Assembly (NCBI GenBank): GCA_016200765.1
Contig: JACQEC010000008.1
Location: 1-6,383, forward strand
Origin: Chloroflexota bacterium
GTDB taxonomy: Bacteria > Chloroflexota > Anaerolineae > JACRMK01
DNA: 6,383 nucleotides
Direction: 5' to 3'
Of this stretch, positions 4,436 through 6,383 are shown in pieces. The notes below the pieces were generated by a model, which worked only from the letters and a program-made list of their open reading frames with translations, ran no database searches and had not been told where the DNA came from. The translations under genes were made by a program, and so were the position numbers. Within the stretch, counting starts at the first letter, position 1. The number at the start of each line of letters is the position of its first letter.

Positions 4436-5893
4436 CTAATTAGCCGTTGCCGGCGTGGTAGAGGCTGGATAATCCGACTGGGTGCTCAAGACCGGGTCGT
4501 TGGCAACGCGATAAGCATTGCCGCCGCGCGGCGTCAAGCCGCCGACCACCGAGTAGAGCGCCTGATCAAAGGTGCTGCCGGTGGGCGCGTTGGCGTTCGA
4601 GAACGCCGGGTGCGCCAGCCCGTTAGCCGTGTACGAGGTCGAGACGTAGTCGCCGACCATGCGCCCCTGGCTGGTGTTCACAATCCACGAAGTCTGCATC
4701 GGCCCGGCCACCGTGACCGGCGCCGACCACGTCGTGCCGCCATCGGTCGAGGCCGAATAGCCGACATTCAACTGGCACGATGAGCCGCAGTTTGCGACCG
4801 GGTAGTAGTAGTACGTTACCGCGAGGTGCGCGCTCGTGCCGGACGTATTGCGGTCTACCGCAAGGCCGGCGATGAAGTGATCCACACCACTGCCTACCCC
4901 ATCGAGCGGGATGCGCGTGACCGCCGTCCACGTGCTGCCGGTCGTGGAGGTGGTCATTACGATGTCGTTGGCCGAACAGCCAGACTCGAAGCGGCAGTCG
5001 TGCCACGCGACATAAGTCTTGCCGGAGGCGTCCATTTCAGCCGTGACGAGCGAGGGTGCGCGCATACTGCCCGCCACGCCGTGCACGCTGATATTGGTAA
5101 TCTTCTTCGTGCGGCTCCAGGTGCTGCCGCCATTGGTGGAGTTAAAGACCATCACGTTGGCTTCAGAGGCGTCGTCAATCGGCACGATCACGGCGCCGTT
5201 GGGGCGCGACAGCATTTGGCCGCCGAGACCGGTGTTGCCACTGCCGGCCTTCTTGACCGGGCCCCAGGTCAGGCCGCCGTCGGTGGAGGTGCTCATGTTG
5301 ATCTGGTTGCCGAGGCTGTTGTTGTCCCACTCGACGTAGCAGTTGCCGTAGAAGAGGCTGGTCGCATTGTTATCGCACGCGCCCCACGTCTTGTCGAAGA
5401 AGGTGGAGCCGCTGGCGATGGCGACGGTGACCAGGTTGCCCCACGTCAAGCCGCCGTCGGTCGAGCGATTAACACCCGCCGCCGCGCCCCGCACGGATGG
5501 GCTGGAGTCAATCGGCAGCGAGATGATCAGCCAGACGTTGTGCTTGGCGTCGTAGGCCACGGCCGGGTCGCTGACGCGGTCGTAGATGCCGCCGGCATAG
5601 ACGGTGATGCCGTTCAGGAAGCCGTTGGTCCAGGTCGCGCCAGCGTCGGTCGAGGTGGCCCAACCGATATTGGACGAGCCGCCGTCAAAAAAGCGGCCCG
5701 CCTGCGTCACCATGACAACGGTGGAGCCCCAGGCGAACGAGTCCGGCTCCACTTCGGTTTGATGGGAACTGGAGGTGTTGGTATACGGGTCGGTGCTCAA
5801 TTTGACAATCGTGACCGCGCTGGCCGTAAGGGTGGACGAAAGCGCAAAGGCCAGCGCAAGCACGACCGCCAGTGAGCGGCGTGTCAATTGCAT
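4436..5893 (-). CDS. secreted Asp-box (BNR) six-bladed beta-propeller protein, upstream paralogue
   Basis: This 485-residue protein aligns end to end with the product of 2874-4322; most positions are identical by eye, so the genes are a tandem duplication. The signal peptide (1-26, MQLTRRSLAV then a hydrophobic core ending TASA) has the same twin arginine. Asp-boxes lie at 81-88, 144-151, 203-210, 252-259 (Asn variant), 315-322 (degenerate) and 382-389, and cysteines at 173/185, 300/306 and 369/373. The same two boxes are degenerate in both copies, so this arrangement predates the duplication. Differences concentrate in the signal peptide core, residues 128-180, 215-250 and the Pro/Thr/Ser-rich C-terminal tail. 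AAGGAGA lies 7 bases before the ATG; the stop is TAG. It is first in the pair, with a candidate promoter about 200 bases upstream. The ligand is unknown; sialidase activity is unsupported because no RIP motif is visible. Confidence 0.9.
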   Translation of the reverse strand: MQLTRRSLAVVLALAFALSSTLTASAVTIVKLSTDPYTNTSSSHQTEVEPDSFAWGSTVVMVTQAGRFFDGGSSNIGWATSTDAGATWTNGFLNGITVYAGGIYDRVSDPAVAYDAKHNVWLIISLPIDSSPSVRGAAAGVNRSTDGGLTWGNLVTVAIASGSTFFDKTWGACDNNATSLFYGNCYVEWDNNSLGNQINMSTSTDGGLTWGPVKKAGSGNTGLGGQMLSRPNGAVIVPIDDASEANVMVFNSTNGGSTWSRTKKITNISVHGVAGSMRAPSLVTAEMDASGKTYVAWHDCRFESGCSANDIVMTTSTTGSTWTAVTRIPLDGVGSGVDHFIAGLAVDRNTSGTSAHLAVTYYYYPVANCGSSCQLNVGYSASTDGGTTWSAPVTVAGPMQTSWIVNTSQGRMVGDYVSTSYTANGLAHPAFSNANAPTGSTFDQALYSVVGGLTPRGGNAYRVANDPVLSTQSDYPASTTPATAN

Positions 5894-5900
5894 GATGGTA

Positions 5901-5907
5901 TCTCCTT
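5901..5907 (-). promoter_or_regulatory. ribosome binding site of the upstream propeller gene
   Basis: The minus strand reads AAGGAGA at 5907-5901, then TACCATC, then ATG at 5893-5891. The spacer of 7 bases is normal and supports the start; the signal peptide begins directly after it. Confidence 0.8.
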
Positions 5908-6050
5908 AAAAAGCATCGGGTTAGGCAAACGGGTTTAAGCGGCGAGCGGGAATGGTCAGGGTCGTTGTTATTTTTTATCCTCCTGTTCTCCCGCCTTTGG
6001 CAGGCGCCGGCGAAGAGAGTTTGGGCTGCCGTAATCGAGGGAAGGGGAAT

Positions 6051-6075
6051 GCAACCTGCGCGTCGCGCAGGTTGC
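6051..6075. repeat. perfect 11-bp GC-rich hairpin in the propeller-gene leader
   Basis: GCAACCTGCGC (6051-6061), loop GTC, GCGCAGGTTGC (6065-6075) is a perfect stem. If transcription starts near 6083, it would form within the first bases of the leader. 5' hairpins of this kind often stabilise messages, but it may equally be a REP-like repeat. No T-run follows on either strand, so it is not a clear terminator for the gene at the right edge. Confidence 0.65.
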
Positions 6076-6089
6076 GCTCAATTGCCATC

Positions 6090-6119
6090 ATTATACATCC
6101 GCCGGTGATAGTTGGGCAA
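6090..6119 (-). promoter_or_regulatory. candidate sigma70-type promoter for the propeller genes
   Basis: The minus strand has TTGCCC (6119-6114), an 18-base spacer and a perfect TATAAT (6095-6090). The -35 box matches consensus at 4 of 6 positions. Transcription would start near 6083 and leave a leader of about 190 bases before the ATG at 5893. The remainder of the leader holds a purine-rich AGGAGG at 5984-5979 without a usable start codon, and AACCCG twice 13 bases apart (near 5919-5937). Confidence 0.5.
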
Positions 6120-6177
6120 GTTGCGCGCGGGGCGGGTATAGCGCAGAAACGTCGGAGAGGTGAGGAGGTTGGGCGTG

Positions 6178-6262
6178 AACGCGTAACGCTCAGCGGGTGC
6201 TGGCGCCCGTCCAGCCCGCGCGCCCCGACGGCGACTCAGCCAGCGGTTAGGCAGGCGGTTAG
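6178..6262. repeat. short repeats shared with other parts of the window
   Basis: AACGCGTAACGC (6178-6189) is the same 12-mer that forms the hairpin at 398-437. GCGGTTAG occurs twice, at 6243-6250 and 6255-6262, and the second lies within GCAGGCGGTTAG (6251-6262), which also begins the twin hairpin at 2350. The stretch lies downstream of the gene at the right edge. No reading frame here looks real. Confidence 0.5.
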
Positions 6263-6277
6263 TTGCAATTTAACAAA

Positions 6278-6383
6278 TTAATCTACCGACAAACCGACAT
6301 AGCGCAGCAGGGCTGGGGAGCCGTGGGCGAACTGGTCAAGGAAGGCGCACACCTGTTGACGCAGGCTCTCCAAGTCCGCGGCA
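6278..6383 (-). CDS. C-terminal end of an unidentified protein (cut by right edge), perhaps a transposase
   Basis: On the minus strand from 6382 one frame stays open for 34 codons and ends at TAA (6280-6278). The peptide reads AADLESLRQQVCAFLDQFAH (1-20) then GSPALLRYVGLSVD. It looks protein-like: an amphipathic helix followed by a compact hydrophobic tail, with GC-rich third positions. The ending vaguely recalls the C-termini of DDE-type transposases in Chloroflexota, but this is memory of a pattern and not an identification. The stop sits in an AT-rich patch, and the propeller promoter follows about 160 bases downstream. The other two minus frames are closed or less convincing. Confidence 0.5.
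   Translation of the reverse strand, partial: AADLESLRQQVCAFLDQFAHGSPALLRYVGLSVD

Noticed and set aside
4826..5875. 349-codon open frame on the plus strand, antisense to the upstream propeller gene
   Set aside because: It mirrors the GC-rich codon pattern of the real minus-strand gene, has low-complexity Ala/Gly/Arg/Val composition, and lacks a ribosome binding site and recognisable domain. The minus-strand product has a signal peptide and six Asp-boxes.
2874..5893. Calling the two propellers active sialidases
   Set aside because: Asp-boxes occur in many non-sialidase propellers. I could not find an F/YRIP motif or place the arginine triad and Tyr/Glu pair with confidence.
5952..6281. 109-codon plus-strand open frame in the gap
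   Set aside because: No ribosome binding site, random-looking composition, and it runs through the palindrome and across the end of the edge gene. I see no coding signal.

Overview
The window looks like chromosomal DNA of a GC-rich bacterium. Chloroflexota is my best guess, but it is an inference. It rests on the lipoprotein-type peptide-transporter binding protein, the secreted Asp-box propeller proteins, and short dispersed palindromes of the CTGAACTTGTCGAAGG type, which I associate with that phylum and some others. No rRNA, tRNA or CRISPR array is visible. All supported genes lie on the minus strand, so transcription runs from right to left.

In transcription order, the right edge (6278-6383) holds the last 34 codons of an unidentified protein. 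A 385-base gap follows, with a plausible sigma70 promoter (TATAAT at 6090-6095) and a perfect GC-rich hairpin at the start of the predicted leader. Next come two tandem paralogous genes, 5893-4436 (485 aa) and 4322-2874 (482 aa). Each encodes an exported protein with a twin-arginine-containing signal peptide, six Asp-box/BNR repeats (a predicted six-bladed beta-propeller) and three matching cysteine pairs. They resemble proteins often labelled 'sialidase family', but the usual sialidase RIP motif is not visible. The 113 bases between them hold a strong hairpin. One arm of it can instead pair with the Shine-Dalgarno of the downstream gene, a possible translational switch.

The region 2132-2873 has no gene. 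It is packed with palindromes: a nested one just after the second propeller gene, a large inverted repeat of about 268 bases with a 17-bp perfect core, further copies of a REP-like unit, and a twin hairpin. At its left end is a near-consensus promoter (TTGACG-17-TACAAT) that should drive the last unit. That unit is a complete family 5 substrate-binding lipoprotein (2131-452, 559 aa), a 128-base gap with a 13-bp perfect hairpin and CTTCGAC-type repeats, and the start of a DppB-type permease cut by the left edge (323 to 1).

Functionally, the left unit is the start of a peptide/nickel-type ABC importer operon. The binding protein captures a solute outside the membrane and the permease moves it across; the second permease and ATPases presumably lie beyond the left edge. 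The right unit makes two secreted propeller proteins of unknown ligand. Nothing in the sequence links the two units beyond shared orientation.
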